Made by a program: the position numbers and the translations under genes. Below are positions 19,063-29,566 of a DNA stretch of 64,000 nt, piece by piece. Positions within the stretch are counted from its first letter, which is position 1. Each line of letters starts with the position of its first letter. The stretch comes from Bacillota bacterium (GTDB lineage Bacteria; Bacillota; Sulfobacillia; RBS10-35; Bu92), in NCBI GenBank assembly GCA_014896375.1, contig JADBKN010000051.1, positions 1 through 64,000 of the forward strand, read 5' to 3'. Below the pieces are notes generated by a model that did not search any database, was not told the DNA's origin, and saw nothing but the letters and a program-made list of their open reading frames with translations.

Positions 19063-20189
19063 CGTGGCAGGTGCTCCTCCTTCCCGGCGACGGCATCGGG
19101 CCCGAAGTGCTCGGCGCCGCCCGCCCCGTCATGGACGTGGCCGCCCGCGCGCTGGAAGAGGCCGGCGGGCGCGGCATCCGCTTCACAGAAGCCGCGGTGG
19201 GCGGGGCGGCTGTGGACGCGTGCGGGGAGCCGCTCCCCGAAGAGACCCTGCGCCAGGCCCAGGAGGCTGATGCCGTGCTGCTCGGCGCCGTGGGGGGCCC
19301 GCGCTGGGACGGTCTGCCGCCGGAGCGGCGGCCCGAGGCCGGGCTCCTCGCCCTGCGCAAGGCGCTGGGCGTCTGGGCGAACCTGCGCCCCGTGAAGACG
19401 CTGCCGGGCCAGGCGGCCTCCTCCCCGCTTCGGGAAAGCGCGGCGGCGCGCGTGGACCTGCTCATCGTGCGGGAGCTCACGGGAGGCCTCTACTTCGGCC
19501 GGCCGCGCGCGCGTGAGCGGACGGCGGCCGGCGGGGCGCGGGCCGTGGACACGATGGAGTACACGGACGCGGAGATCCGGCGCGTGGCGCATGTCGCCTT
19601 TCAGGCGGCGCGCGCCCGGCGGCGGCGGGTCACGTCCGTCGACAAGGCGAACGTCCTTGAGAACTCGCGTCTCTGGCGCGAGGTGGTGACGGAGGTGGCC
19701 GCCGCCTACCCCGACGTGGAGCTCGAGCACCAGCTGGTGGACAGCGCCGCCATGCGCCTTGTGGCGCGTCCCGCGGATTACGACGTCATCCTCACCGAGA
19801 ACCTCTTCGGCGACATCTTGAGCGACCTCGCCGGCGGCCTCCTCGGCGGGTTGGGGACGCTTCCCTCGGCCAGCCTCGGCGACGGCCGGCCGGGCCTCTA
19901 CGAGCCGGTCCACGGCTCGGCGCCCGACATCGCCGGGCAGGACCGCGCCAACCCGGCCGCGGCCATCCTCTCCTTCGCGCTTCTCTGCGCGCACAGCCTG
20001 GAGGCTCCGTGGCTGGCGGCGGAGATCGAGGCGGCCGTCGCGGAGACGATGGCGGAGGCCGCCGCGCGCGGGCCCTGGGGCACGCGCGAGACCGGCCGGC
20101 GCGTGGCCGCGCGCCTTGAGGACCGGCTGGCCGCGCCGCGCTACGCGCTCCTCCACCGCTACAACCGCCGCGCGGCGGCGGGGAGGTGA
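19059..20189 (+). CDS. leuB: 3-isopropylmalate dehydrogenase
   Basis: A 376-residue NAD-dependent beta-decarboxylating dehydrogenase, third step of the leucine branch. The N-terminus [12 protein letters not shown], the substrate arginines in [10 protein letters not shown] and ELTGGLYFG, the catalytic Lys/Asn in [15 protein letters not shown] and the nucleotide site [13 protein letters not shown] are all present. ATGA overlap with leuD and GTGA overlap with ilvB show tight coupling. Confidence 0.96.
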   Translation: MTWQVLLLPGDGIGPEVLGAARPVMDVAARALEEAGGRGIRFTEAAVGGAAVDACGEPLPEETLRQAQEADAVLLGAVGGPRWDGLPPERRPEAGLLALRKALGVWANLRPVKTLPGQAASSPLRESAAARVDLLIVRELTGGLYFGRPRARERTAAGGARAVDTMEYTDAEIRRVAHVAFQAARARRRRVTSVDKANVLENSRLWREVVTEVAAAYPDVELEHQLVDSAAMRLVARPADYDVILTENLFGDILSDLAGGLLGGLGTLPSASLGDGRPGLYEPVHGSAPDIAGQDRANPAAAILSFALLCAHSLEAPWLAAEIEAAVAETMAEAAARGPWGTRETGRRVAARLEDRLAAPRYALLHRYNRRAAAGR

Positions 20190-21979
20190 CGGCCGTGGAG
20201 ACGGGTGCGCGCGCTCTTTTGCGTTGTTTAACGGAAGAGGGCGTGGAGGTGATCTTCGGGTACCCCGGCGGGGCCGTGCTGCCGCTGTACGACGCCCTCT
20301 ATGACGCGGACATCCGCCACATCCTCGTCCGGCACGAGCAGGCGGCGGCGCACGCCGCCGACGGCTACGCCCGGGTGACGGGGCGCGTGGGCGTCTGCCT
20401 CGCCACCTCCGGGCCCGGCGGGACGAACCTCGTCACGGGCCTCGCCACGGCGCTCATGGATTCCGTGCCCGTCGTGGCCATCACGGGGCAGGTGGCCCGC
20501 CCGCTCCTCGGGACGGACGCCTTCCAGGAGGCCGACATGACGGGCGTCACCCGGGCCGTGACGAAGCACAACGCTCTGGTGGATGACCCCGCCCGCCTGC
20601 CGGAGATGGTGCGCGAGGCGTTTCGCGTGGCGCGCAGCGGGCGTCCGGGGCCGGTGCTGCTCGACATCCCCAAAGACGTGCTGCTGGCGGAGTGCGGCGG
20701 GGCGGGACCCCGGCCGCGACCGCGGCGTGCCGACCGCCCCTGGTGGCGGGCGGAGCCCGACGCGGCCCAGGTGGAGGCGGCCGCCGCGGCCATCGTGCGC
20801 GCGCGGCGCCCGCTGATCCTGGCGGGCGGGGGCGTCATCCAGGCCGGCGCGCACGAAGCCCTGCGCGAGCTGGCGGAGCTCACCGGCATCCCCGTGGCCA
20901 GCACCCTCATGGGCCTCGGCGCCATGCCCGGCACGCACCCCCTGCACATCGGCCTCATCGGCATGCACGGCATGTTCGCCGTGAACCGGGCGGCGAGCCA
21001 GGCGGACCTCATCATCGGGCTGGGCCTGCGCTTTGACGACCGCGTGACGGGCAAGGTCTCGAACTTCGCGCCGCGGGCGCAGATCGTGCACCTCGACATC
21101 GACCCCGCGGAGATCGGCAAGCTCGTGCCGGCGCACTACCCGGTGCCGGGCGACCTCGCCCGCACGCTGCCGGCCCTGCTGGAGGCCGTGCGGCGGCGGC
21201 TCGCGCGCGAAGGCGCCGCCTCCCAAGAAGGCGCCGCGCGCTACGCCGAGTGGTGGGCCGGTATCCGCCGCTGGGAGCGGCAGCAGGGCTGGACGGCGCG
21301 GACTCCCATGGAGCTCGGCGGGCGCGGCGGGCAGCCGCTCCGCCCGCAGGCCGTCATCCAGGCGCTCTACCGCGCCACGGGCGGCGAGGCGGTGGTGTGC
21401 ACGGACGTCGGCCAGCACCAGATGTGGACGGCGCTCCTTTACCCGTTCCACTCGCCGCGGCAGCTCGTCACCTCGGGAGGCCTCGGCACGATGGGCTTCG
21501 GCCTGCCGGCCGCCCTCGGCGCCCAGGTGGCGCTGCCGGAGCGCGAGGTGTGGCTCGTGACGGGCGACGGCAGCTTCCAGATGAACATTCAGGAGATGGC
21601 CACGGCCGTGGCCTACGACCTGCCGGTGCGCGTCCTCATCCTCAACAACCGCAGCCTCGGCATGGTGCGCCAGTGGCAGGAGCTCTTCCACCAGGCGCGC
21701 TACTCGGCGGTGGATGTCGACGCCCAGCCGGACTACGTGAAGCTCGCCGAGGCCTACGGCTGGACCGGTTTCCATGTGGAGACGGCCGCCGAGCTGGCGG
21801 ACGCCCTGGCGGCCGCGCGCGCCGCCGCCGGACCGGTGCTGCTGAACGTGGCCGTGGCGCCCCAGCAGAACGTCTTCCCGATGGTGCCCGCGGGGGCGAG
21901 CCTCGCGGAGACGATGCTCGAGGCGCCGCCCGTGCCGGCCGGGGCGCGGCGCCGCGACGGAGAGGAGGAGGGGACGTGA
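20186..21979 (+). CDS. ilvB: Acetolactate synthase large (catalytic) subunit
   Basis: A 597-residue ThDP enzyme. The catalytic Glu is in [19 protein letters not shown], the FAD/CoA-binding middle domain spans about 195-345, and the ThDP motif is [16 protein letters not shown] with NN about 30 residues on. It makes acetolactate and acetohydroxybutyrate. The C-terminal segment contains a low-complexity [14 protein letters not shown] tail. The ilvN partner is at the front of the operon, an unusual separation. GTG overlaps the leuB stop and the ilvD start overlaps the ilvB stop. Confidence 0.96.
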   Translation: MTAVETGARALLRCLTEEGVEVIFGYPGGAVLPLYDALYDADIRHILVRHEQAAAHAADGYARVTGRVGVCLATSGPGGTNLVTGLATALMDSVPVVAITGQVARPLLGTDAFQEADMTGVTRAVTKHNALVDDPARLPEMVREAFRVARSGRPGPVLLDIPKDVLLAECGGAGPRPRPRRADRPWWRAEPDAAQVEAAAAAIVRARRPLILAGGGVIQAGAHEALRELAELTGIPVASTLMGLGAMPGTHPLHIGLIGMHGMFAVNRAASQADLIIGLGLRFDDRVTGKVSNFAPRAQIVHLDIDPAEIGKLVPAHYPVPGDLARTLPALLEAVRRRLAREGAASQEGAARYAEWWAGIRRWERQQGWTARTPMELGGRGGQPLRPQAVIQALYRATGGEAVVCTDVGQHQMWTALLYPFHSPRQLVTSGGLGTMGFGLPAALGAQVALPEREVWLVTGDGSFQMNIQEMATAVAYDLPVRVLILNNRSLGMVRQWQELFHQARYSAVDVDAQPDYVKLAEAYGWTGFHVETAAELADALAAARAAAGPVLLNVAVAPQQNVFPMVPAGASLAETMLEAPPVPAGARRRDGEEEGT

Positions 21980-23640
21980 GATCGGACCGGATCAAGCGCG
22001 GCGTGGAGCGGGCGCCCCACCGGGCGCTCCTGCGCGCGGCCGGCGTGCGCGAGGAGGACTTCGACAAGCCCTTTGTGGCCATCGCCAACTCTTACGTGGA
22101 CATCGTCCCCGGCCACGTCCACCTGCAGCGCTTCGGCCAAGTGGTCAAGGAGGCGGTGCGGGCCGCGGGCGCCGTACCCTTCGAGTTCAACACGATCGGC
22201 GTGGACGACGGCATCGCCATGGGCCACCTGGGCATGCGCTACTCGCTGCCCAGCCGCGAGCTGATCGCCGACGCCGTGGAGACGATGGTGACGGCGCACT
22301 GGTTCGACGGGCTCATCTGCATCCCGAACTGCGACAAGATCACGCCCGGCATGATGATGGCCGCCCTGCGCGTGAACATCCCCACCATCTTCATCAGCGG
22401 CGGCCCCATGCGCGCCGGCCGCACGCCGGACGGGCGCGCCGTCGACCTCATCTCGGTGTTCGAGGGCGTCGGCGCCCTTCAGGCGGGGCGCATGAGCCGC
22501 CAGGCGCTCCTGGAGCTCGAGCGGCTGGCCTGCCCCGGCTGCGGCAGCTGCGCCGGGATGTTCACGGCCAACTCGATGAACTGCCTCGCAGAGGCCCTGG
22601 GGCTCGCGCTGCCCGGCAACGGCACGATCCTCGCCGACACGCCGGAGCGCGAGGAGCTGGCGCGCCAGGCGGCGCGGCAGATCGTGCGGCTCATCGAGAT
22701 GGACCTCAAGCCGCGCGACATCGTCACCGAGCGCAGCCTCGACAACGCCTTCGCTCTCGACATGGCGATGGGCGGCTCCACCAACACGGTCCTGCACGGC
22801 ATGGCGCTGGCGCAGGAGGCGGAGATCGACTACCCGCTCTCCCGCATCGACGCGATCTCCCGGCGCGTCCCGCACATCTGCAAGGTCAGCCCGGCCTCGC
22901 ACTGGCACATCGAGGACGTGGAGCGCGCCGGCGGCGTCTCCGCCATCCTGCATGAGCTGGCGCGCGTGCCGGGCCTTCTCGATCTCGACGCCGTGACCGT
23001 CACCGGGCGCACTCTGGGAGAGAACATCCGCGGGGCGCGCATCCGGGACGAGGAGGTCATCCGGCCGCTGGAACGCGCCTACCGGCCCGACGGCGGCCTC
23101 GCCGTGCTCTACGGGAACCTCGCGCCGCAGGGCGCCGTGCTGAAGACGGCGGGGGTGGAGGCGGGCATCGAGCGCCACGTGGGGCCGGCCGTCGTCTTCG
23201 ATTCGCAGGAGGAGGCCGAGGCCGGCATCCGCGAAGGCCGCGTGAAGGCGGGCGACGTCGTCGTCATCCGCTACGAGGGGCCGCGCGGCGGCCCCGGCAT
23301 GCCGGAGATGCTGGCGCCGACCTCCGCGCTCGTGGGCATGGGGCTGGGGCGCGAGGTGGCGCTGATCACGGACGGCCGCTTCTCCGGCGGGACGCGCGGC
23401 ATCTGCCTCGGGCACATCTCGCCGGAGGCGGCGGAGGGCGGGCCGCTGGCCCTTGTGGAGCCGGGCGACGTGATCGAGATCGACATCCCCGGCCGCCGCC
23501 TCACGCTGCACGTGTCCGAGGCGGAGCTCGCGCGGCGGCGGGCGCGCTGGCGGCCGCCCGAGCCGAGGGTGAAGCGCGGCTACCTGGCGCGCTACGCGCG
23601 CATGGTGACGAGCGCCGCCACGGGGGCGGTGGTGCGGTAG
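21976..23640 (+). CDS. ilvD: Dihydroxyacid dehydratase
   Basis: A 554-residue Fe-S dehydratase giving the 2-keto acids of valine and isoleucine. Cluster cysteines are seen in [14 protein letters not shown] and [18 protein letters not shown]. The conserved [10 protein letters not shown] and [12 protein letters not shown] lie in the C-terminal domain. GTG 21976 overlaps the ilvB stop and AGGAGGAGG lies nine bases upstream. Last gene of the operon; ilvA and ilvE are not in view. Confidence 0.97.
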   Translation: MRSDRIKRGVERAPHRALLRAAGVREEDFDKPFVAIANSYVDIVPGHVHLQRFGQVVKEAVRAAGAVPFEFNTIGVDDGIAMGHLGMRYSLPSRELIADAVETMVTAHWFDGLICIPNCDKITPGMMMAALRVNIPTIFISGGPMRAGRTPDGRAVDLISVFEGVGALQAGRMSRQALLELERLACPGCGSCAGMFTANSMNCLAEALGLALPGNGTILADTPEREELARQAARQIVRLIEMDLKPRDIVTERSLDNAFALDMAMGGSTNTVLHGMALAQEAEIDYPLSRIDAISRRVPHICKVSPASHWHIEDVERAGGVSAILHELARVPGLLDLDAVTVTGRTLGENIRGARIRDEEVIRPLERAYRPDGGLAVLYGNLAPQGAVLKTAGVEAGIERHVGPAVVFDSQEEAEAGIREGRVKAGDVVVIRYEGPRGGPGMPEMLAPTSALVGMGLGREVALITDGRFSGGTRGICLGHISPEAAEGGPLALVEPGDVIEIDIPGRRLTLHVSEAELARRRARWRPPEPRVKRGYLARYARMVTSAATGAVVR

Positions 23641-23731
23641 GGGAGGCGGCCGCCGCACACGAGCCGCGCGCGGCGCGGGAGGCAGCGATCCCCAGAGGGT
23701 TTCGGCGCGCCGGTGGCCAACATCCGCACCT

Positions 23732-25744
23732 ATGATGGAGACTCGCGAGATCACGGCACCTTCCACGCCCTTGCCCACGGCGTTCGCCCGCGAGGCGCGC
23801 GCGCTTCTCGGACCCTCGGGCTGGCTCGACGGCCCGGCGGAGCGCGCGGCCTACGCGTATGACGCCACGGGCGAGCGCCGCCTGCCGGCGGCCGTCGCCC
23901 TGCCGTCCAGCGCGGAGGACGCGGCGGCGTTCGTGGCGCTCTGTGCGCGTCACCGCGTGCCCGTCGTGCCGCGCGGCGCGGGGACGAACCTCAGCGGCGG
24001 CTCGCTGCCCGTGGAGGGCGGCGTGGTGCTGGCGCTCTCGCGGCTTCAGGAGCTGCGCGTGGATCCCGCGCGGCGCGAGGCCGTGGCGGGCGCCGGCTGC
24101 ACGAACCTGCGCGTGAGCGAGGAGGCGGCGCGGCACGGCCTCTTCTACGCTCCGGACCCCTCCAGCCAGCGCGCTTCCACCATCGGCGGCAACGTGGCCG
24201 AGAACGCCGGCGGGCCTCACTGCTTCAAGTACGGCGTGACGGCGGACCACGTGCTGGCGCTGGAGGTGGTGTTAGCGGACGGCACGCGCGGGTGGCTCCA
24301 CGACGAGGCGCGCCTCCCGGGCCGGGCGCCCGGCGCGCCGGACCCGCTGCCGCTCCTCATCGGCAGCGAGGGTACGCTGGCCGTCGTGACCGCCGCGCGC
24401 GTGCGCCTCCTGCCGCTGCCGGCGCATGTGCGCACGCTGCTCGCCGCCTTCCCCGACATGGAACGGGCGGTGGAGGCCGTCGCGGCCGTCGTGGCGGCGC
24501 GCATCGTGCCGGCCACCATCGAGTTCATCGACCAGGCCACGATCCGCCTCGTGGAGCGGTACGTGCGCGCCGGGTATCCCGAGGACGCCGGCGCCGTGCT
24601 CGTCATTGAGGTGGACGGCCCGCTCGCCGAGGTGGAGCGGGACGCGCCGCGCGTGGCGGAGATCTGTCGCGCGAAGGGGGCGGGAGAGGTGCGCGTGGCG
24701 CGCACGGCGGCGGAGCGCGACGCCCTCTGGCTGGGGCGGCGGGCGGCGTACGGGGCCACGGGGCTGCTCTCCCGGCACGTGTGGTCGCAGGATGTCGTCG
24801 TGCCGCGGCCCAGGCTGCCGGAGATGCTGCGGCGCATTGTGGAGGTGAGCCGGCGCTACGGCGTGCCGCTGCCCACGGTGGGGCACGTGGGCGACGGCAA
24901 CCTGCACCCGCTCATCCCCTTCGATCCGGCCGAGCCGGCGACCATCGAGCGCATGCGCGCCATCGACGCGGAGGTGCTGCGCGCCTGCGCCGAGCTGGGC
25001 GGCACCGTCACGGGGGAGCACGGGGTGGGGGTCGACAAGTTGGAGCCGCTGCGGCTCGTGTTCGGGCCGGACGAGCTCGACCTGCAATGGGCCTTCCGCC
25101 GGGCGCTGGACCCGCGCGGCATCCTGAACCCGGGCAAGGCGCTGCCGGCCGTGCCGCCCGCGGGATCGCCGGAGCGGCGCGACGTGCGGCCGCCCGCGCA
25201 GCGGCCGCCGCTCTTGGAACGCGGGCGCCTTGAGCTGGACGCCGGCAATCTCACGGCGCGGGTGGCGGCCGGCGTGACGGTCGCCGCGCTCCGGGAGGCG
25301 GCGGCCGCGGCCGGCCTCGACTGGCCGGCCGGACGGGACGCGGATTCCTCGGCGGAGGTGCTGGACGTGATCCGCTGGGCGGGCCGGCCCGGCTGGCCTG
25401 CCCGCCCCCTTGTGCGGCACGGTGTGCTGGCGGCGGCTTTCGCGGGCGCCGGTGAGCGCACGTGGCGCTTCGGCGCCGCGACGGTGAAGAACGTCGCCGG
25501 CTACGCGGTGCACAAGGCGCTCGTGGGCGCCGGGGAGGCGGCCGCCGGCCTGGCGGAGGCCACGCTGCGGCTGGAGCCGGCGGGCAGTGAAAGCGAATGG
25601 CTCTTGGAGCGGGCGGCGGGCGGCGACGCGCTGCCTTCCACGCGCGACGAGGCGTCGCCTGCGGCGCCGGGGGTGCGCGCGATCCTGGAAGCGCGCCTGC
25701 GCGAGGCGTGGGCGCGCTGGTGGGAGGCGGCGCACCGTGGCTGA
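23732..25744 (+). CDS. Glycolate oxidase GlcD fused to a GlcE-like domain
   Basis: A 670-residue FAD-linked oxidase. Residues about 10-460 are a full GlcD/D-lactate dehydrogenase: PCMH FAD-binding half with PRGAGTNLSGGS and STIGGNVAENAGG, then the C-terminal FAD-oxidase half with GHVGDGNLHP and GEHGVG. Residues about 480-660 resemble the N-terminal FAD-binding half of GlcE (AGNLTARVAAGVTVAALREA, then FGAATVKNVAGYAVHKALVGA). GlcE is normally a separate protein of about 350 residues. It would oxidise glycolate or D-lactate and pass electrons to GlcF. The ATG has no clear ribosome site. GlcF overlaps by eight bases. Confidence 0.85.
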   Translation: MMETREITAPSTPLPTAFAREARALLGPSGWLDGPAERAAYAYDATGERRLPAAVALPSSAEDAAAFVALCARHRVPVVPRGAGTNLSGGSLPVEGGVVLALSRLQELRVDPARREAVAGAGCTNLRVSEEAARHGLFYAPDPSSQRASTIGGNVAENAGGPHCFKYGVTADHVLALEVVLADGTRGWLHDEARLPGRAPGAPDPLPLLIGSEGTLAVVTAARVRLLPLPAHVRTLLAAFPDMERAVEAVAAVVAARIVPATIEFIDQATIRLVERYVRAGYPEDAGAVLVIEVDGPLAEVERDAPRVAEICRAKGAGEVRVARTAAERDALWLGRRAAYGATGLLSRHVWSQDVVVPRPRLPEMLRRIVEVSRRYGVPLPTVGHVGDGNLHPLIPFDPAEPATIERMRAIDAEVLRACAELGGTVTGEHGVGVDKLEPLRLVFGPDELDLQWAFRRALDPRGILNPGKALPAVPPAGSPERRDVRPPAQRPPLLERGRLELDAGNLTARVAAGVTVAALREAAAAAGLDWPAGRDADSSAEVLDVIRWAGRPGWPARPLVRHGVLAAAFAGAGERTWRFGAATVKNVAGYAVHKALVGAGEAAAGLAEATLRLEPAGSESEWLLERAAGGDALPSTRDEASPAAPGVRAILEARLREAWARWWEAAHRG

Positions 25745-27359
25745 GGCGCGGGCGGCGTCGACGGCAGCCGTTGCGCAGGGGAGCGCGCAGGGCGGTCCGC
25801 GGGCGGGTATCTTCCCGCCCGCCGCGCTCGAGGCCATGGACGTCTGCATCAAGTGCGGCTTCTGCCTGCCGTCCTGCCCCACGTACCTCCTCACGGGCAA
25901 CGAGCTCCACTCGCCGCGCGGGCGCATCCATCTGGCGGAAGAGGCGGAGCGCGGCTCGCTGCCGATTTCCGCGTTGGCGGAGAGCTTCGCTTTCTGCGTC
26001 CACTGCCGCGCGTGCGAGTCGGCCTGCCCCTCGGGTGTGCACTACACGTCCGTGCTGACCGCGGCGCGCGCGGCGCTCCGCGCGGCGCGGGCGGACGAAG
26101 CGGGGGTCGCCGGGCGGGGGCGCGCGCCCGCGGCCGACGGCGCGGCTGCACCGGAGCCCAAGCCCGCGGCCGACGGCGCCGCCGCGCTGGAGCGCGCGCC
26201 CGCACCCCTCCCCCGCCGGCCGCTGTGGGTGCGGCGGCTGGAGTGGTGGCTCCTGCGCGTCTTCGCGCCGCACCCGGCCGTGTGGACGCTCGGCCGCTGG
26301 GCGCTCTGGGCGTGGCGGCGCGGCCCGGACCGGCTGGCGCGCCGGCTGGGCTGGCTGCGCCGGCTTCCCTGGCCGCTGGGGGAACTGGAGGCCGTCCTGC
26401 CGGATCCGGCCGCCCGGCGCCAGGAGGGCGCCGCCGCCCTCCCGCACGCGGCCGGGCGTGCCGCCGCCCCGGCCGCCTGCTGCAGCTTTCCCCCGCCCGC
26501 CGCCTTCTTCCGCGGCTGCGTGTCGGAGACGCTCTTCCGCTCCGCCAACGAAGCGGCGCGCCGGGCCCTTGAGGCCGCCGGCTGGACGGTGGCGGTGCCG
26601 GCCGGCCAGACCTGCTGCGGCGCGCTGCACGCGAACGCCGGGGACCTCGAGGCGGCCCGCCGCCTGGCGCGCCGCAACATCGAGGCGTTCGAGCGCGCGC
26701 CCGGGCCCATCGTGAGCACGGCCGGCGGCTGCGGCGCGCACATGCGGGAGTACCCGGCGCTCTTCGCCGGCGACGCCGCCTGGCGCGCGCGGGCGGAGGC
26801 GTTCGCGGCGCGCGTGCGCGACGTGAGCCAGCTCCTGCGGGAAGCGCCCCTGACGGCCCGCAGCGTCGCCGGCCCTGCCGGCGCCGGCCCTGCCGCCCCG
26901 CACGGCCCTGTGGCTCTCCGCGCGGACAGCGCGGGCGCCCCGCCGGAGCGGCGGCCGCTGCGCGTGGCGTACGTCGACTCCTGCCACCTGCGCCACGGGC
27001 AGAAGGTGGCCCGGGAGCCGCGGGACGTGCTCGACCGGCTGCCGGGCGTGGAGCGCGTCGAGCTCCCGGAAGCCGATCTCTGTTGCGGGTCGGGCGGCAC
27101 GTACACCTTTTCTCAGCCGGGAGCCTCCGCCGCGCTGGGGGAGCGCAAGGCCGCGCACGTGCGCGCGGCCGGGGTGGAGGTCGTCGTCGTCGCGAACCCG
27201 GGCTGCTACCTTCAGATGCTGTGGGCCCTGCGCCGCGCCGGCCTCTCAGGGGTGCGCGTGATGCACCTTGCGGAGCTCGCGGCCGAACGCCTGGCCGCCG
27301 TTCCTGAGGCTGCGGCGGCGCCGGCCCCGGCGCCGGCGCCGGGCGAGGGGGAGGGGTGA
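25737..27359 (+). CDS. glcF: Glycolate oxidase iron-sulfur subunit (GlcF-like)
   Basis: A 540-residue Fe-S subunit. Two ferredoxin clusters near the N-terminus are CIKCGFCLPSCPTYLL and CVHCRACESACPSG. Two CCG heterodisulfide-type domains follow, with TCCGALHANAGD and LCCGSGGTYTF. An Ala/Pro-rich insert near residues 110-155 lengthens it beyond the usual 400-450. It receives electrons from the flavoprotein and passes them to the quinone pool. GTG 25737 has GGGAGG ahead and lies inside the end of the flavoprotein gene. Confidence 0.9.
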   Translation: MAEARAASTAAVAQGSAQGGPRAGIFPPAALEAMDVCIKCGFCLPSCPTYLLTGNELHSPRGRIHLAEEAERGSLPISALAESFAFCVHCRACESACPSGVHYTSVLTAARAALRAARADEAGVAGRGRAPAADGAAAPEPKPAADGAAALERAPAPLPRRPLWVRRLEWWLLRVFAPHPAVWTLGRWALWAWRRGPDRLARRLGWLRRLPWPLGELEAVLPDPAARRQEGAAALPHAAGRAAAPAACCSFPPPAAFFRGCVSETLFRSANEAARRALEAAGWTVAVPAGQTCCGALHANAGDLEAARRLARRNIEAFERAPGPIVSTAGGCGAHMREYPALFAGDAAWRARAEAFAARVRDVSQLLREAPLTARSVAGPAGAGPAAPHGPVALRADSAGAPPERRPLRVAYVDSCHLRHGQKVAREPRDVLDRLPGVERVELPEADLCCGSGGTYTFSQPGASAALGERKAAHVRAAGVEVVVVANPGCYLQMLWALRRAGLSGVRVMHLAELAAERLAAVPEAAAAPAPAPAPGEGEG

Positions 27360-28186
27360 GGCGGCTGCGCGTCTCGCTGTTCGTCACCTGTCTCTGCGAC
27401 CTTCTCCAGCCGCAGGTCGCGGAAAGCACGGTGCGCCTCCTCTGGCGCCTGGGGGTGGACGTGGAGGTGCCGCCCGCCCAGACCTGCTGCGGGCAGCCCG
27501 GCTACAACGCCGGCCACCGGGCGGACGCGCGCGCGGTGGCACGCGCGTGGATCCGGGCCTTCGAGGCGGCCGGCGACGGGCCCATCGTCGCGCCCTCGGG
27601 CTCCTGCGCCGCGATGGTCCGGCATGAGTACCCGCGGCTCTTCGCCGGCGAACCGGCCTGGGCGGCGCGGGCGGCGGCGCTCGCCGAGCGGACGTACGAG
27701 CTCTGCGAGTTCATCGTGCACGTGCTGGGCCGGCCGAGCATCGGCGGGCGCCTGGAGGCCGTGGCCGCCTACCATCCCTCCTGCCACCTCACGCGGAGCC
27801 TCGGTCTCAGCGAGGAGCCGTTGAGCCTCCTGCGCGGCGTCGAAGGCTTGCGCCTCCTGGAGCTGCCGCACGCCGGCGAATGCTGCGGCTTCGGGGGTCT
27901 CTTCGCGGTCACCCAGGCGGCGATCTCCACGGCGATGGCCGACGCCAAAATCCGCGACGTGGAGGCGAGCGGCGCGCCGATCCTGGTGGCGGGCGACACC
28001 GGCTGCCTCCTGCAGATCGGCGGCCGCCTGCGCCGGCTGGGGAAGCCGGTGCGGGTGATGCACATCGCCGAGCTCCTCGACGCCGCGACGGGCGGGAGCG
28101 GCGCGGCCACGGGCGGGAGCGGCGCCGCGACGCGCGGGAGCCGCCCGGCCGCGCGCGGGCATGGGGGAGGCGACCGCCTTGCCTAG
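27356..28186 (+). CDS. lutA: Lactate utilization protein A (CCG-domain subunit)
   Basis: A 276-residue protein with two CCG domains (TCCGQPGYNAGH and ECCGFGGLFAV), as in LutA/YkgE of the L-lactate oxidation complex. The family length is about 240; the extra C-terminus is a repetitive ATGGSGA tail encoded by a GC-rich tandem repeat at about 28085-28145. GTG 27356 overlaps the glcF stop and the end overlaps lutB by 26 bases. With LutB and LutC it forms a lactate dehydrogenase of the LutABC type. Confidence 0.9.
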   Translation: MRRLRVSLFVTCLCDLLQPQVAESTVRLLWRLGVDVEVPPAQTCCGQPGYNAGHRADARAVARAWIRAFEAAGDGPIVAPSGSCAAMVRHEYPRLFAGEPAWAARAAALAERTYELCEFIVHVLGRPSIGGRLEAVAAYHPSCHLTRSLGLSEEPLSLLRGVEGLRLLELPHAGECCGFGGLFAVTQAAISTAMADAKIRDVEASGAPILVAGDTGCLLQIGGRLRRLGKPVRVMHIAELLDAATGGSGAATGGSGAATRGSRPAARGHGGGDRLA

Positions 28187-29561
28187 CGCCTTTCAGCGCC
28201 GCGTGGAGCGCGCGCTCGCGGACGACTTCCTCCGCATGGCCGTGCCGCAGGGAACCTTCCGCGACGACGACGCGCGGCGGCGCGCTTGGGCCGAGCTCGG
28301 CGCGGCCGTGAGGTGGCGGGAGCGCGCCCGCCGCATCCGCGAGCACACCGTGCGCCACCTCGACCGCTACCTCGCGCTGGCCGCCGAGCGCATCGAGGCG
28401 CAGGGCGGCCGCGTGCACTGGGCGGCGGACGCCGCGGAGGCGGCCGCGGCCGTGACGGCGATCCTGCGCGCCGCGGGGGCGCGGCGCATCGTCAAGTCCA
28501 AGTCCATGGTCACGGAGGAGATCCGTCTCAACGAGCGCCTCGAGGCGGAAGGGTTCGAGGTCGTGGAGACGGACCTCGGCGAGTACATCCTGCAGGTGGC
28601 CGGCGACCGCCCGTCCCACATCATCGCGCCGGCCATGCACATGACGCGCCGCCAGGTGCGCGCGGAGCTGAGCCGCGTCGCCGGCCGCGAGCTGCCCGAC
28701 GACGCCGCGGCGCTCGTCGCCTTCGCCCGGGAGCGGCTGCGAGAAGCGTTCCTGGCCGCGGACGCCGGCATCACCGGCGCGAACTTCGTCGTCGCCGAAG
28801 CGGGCGCCGTGGTACTCGTGTCCAACGAGGGCAACGGCCGCATGGTCGCCTCCCTCCCGCGCGTGCACATCGCCATCGTGGGCATGGAGCGCCTCGTGCC
28901 GCGCTGGGAGGACCTCGGCGTGCTCCTGGAGCTCCTCGCGCGCAGCGCGACGGGGCAGAAGATGAGCGTCTACACCACGTTCGCCGGGGGCGTGCGCCGG
29001 CCGGACGAGATCGACGGCCCGGAGGAGTTCCACGTGATCTTCCTCGACAACGGCCGCAGCCGGCTCCTGGGCACGGATTTCCAGGAGGCGCTGCACTGCA
29101 TCCGCTGCGGGGCCTGCCAGAACGCCTGCCCCGTGTACCGGCGCATCGGCGGCCACGCGTACGGCGGCGTGTACGGCGGGCCGATCGGCGCCGTCCTGAT
29201 GCCGCTCCTCGGCGGCGACGGGGAGGATTGGGGCGAGCTGCCGTGGGCGTCCAGCCTCTGCGGGGCGTGCCACGAGGCGTGTCCGGTGCTCATCCCGCTG
29301 CCGGAACTCCTCCTCCGGCACCGGCGCGACGAGGTGGAGGCCGGACGCGTACACGCGGCTCAGCGGTGGGCGATGCGGCTCTGGGGCATCGCCTGCGCGC
29401 ATCCCGCGGCCTACCGGCTGGCCGCGCGGCTCGCGCGCCTTTTGCCGCGCAGCCTTGTGAGCGCGGCGCTGGGCGCGTGGACGGCCGGCCGCGACCTGCT
29501 GCCCCTTTCGGCACGGCCGTTCCACGCGCGCTGGGCGGCGATGCGCACCGCGCGGAGGTGA
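28161..29561 (+). CDS. lutB: Lactate utilization protein B (iron-sulfur subunit)
   Basis: A 466-residue LutB. An N-terminal LUD domain (KSKSMVTEEIRLNERLEA, then NFVVAEAGAVVLVSNEGNGR) is followed by two [4Fe-4S] motifs, CIRCGACQNACPVYRR and LCGACHEACPVLIPL, near residues 312-390. The C-terminal 80 residues are family specific. The GTG/ATG region lies within the end of lutA. Confidence 0.94.
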   Translation: MGEATALPSAFQRRVERALADDFLRMAVPQGTFRDDDARRRAWAELGAAVRWRERARRIREHTVRHLDRYLALAAERIEAQGGRVHWAADAAEAAAAVTAILRAAGARRIVKSKSMVTEEIRLNERLEAEGFEVVETDLGEYILQVAGDRPSHIIAPAMHMTRRQVRAELSRVAGRELPDDAAALVAFARERLREAFLAADAGITGANFVVAEAGAVVLVSNEGNGRMVASLPRVHIAIVGMERLVPRWEDLGVLLELLARSATGQKMSVYTTFAGGVRRPDEIDGPEEFHVIFLDNGRSRLLGTDFQEALHCIRCGACQNACPVYRRIGGHAYGGVYGGPIGAVLMPLLGGDGEDWGELPWASSLCGACHEACPVLIPLPELLLRHRRDEVEAGRVHAAQRWAMRLWGIACAHPAAYRLAARLARLLPRSLVSAALGAWTAGRDLLPLSARPFHARWAAMRTARR

Positions 29562-29566
29562 GGGGC

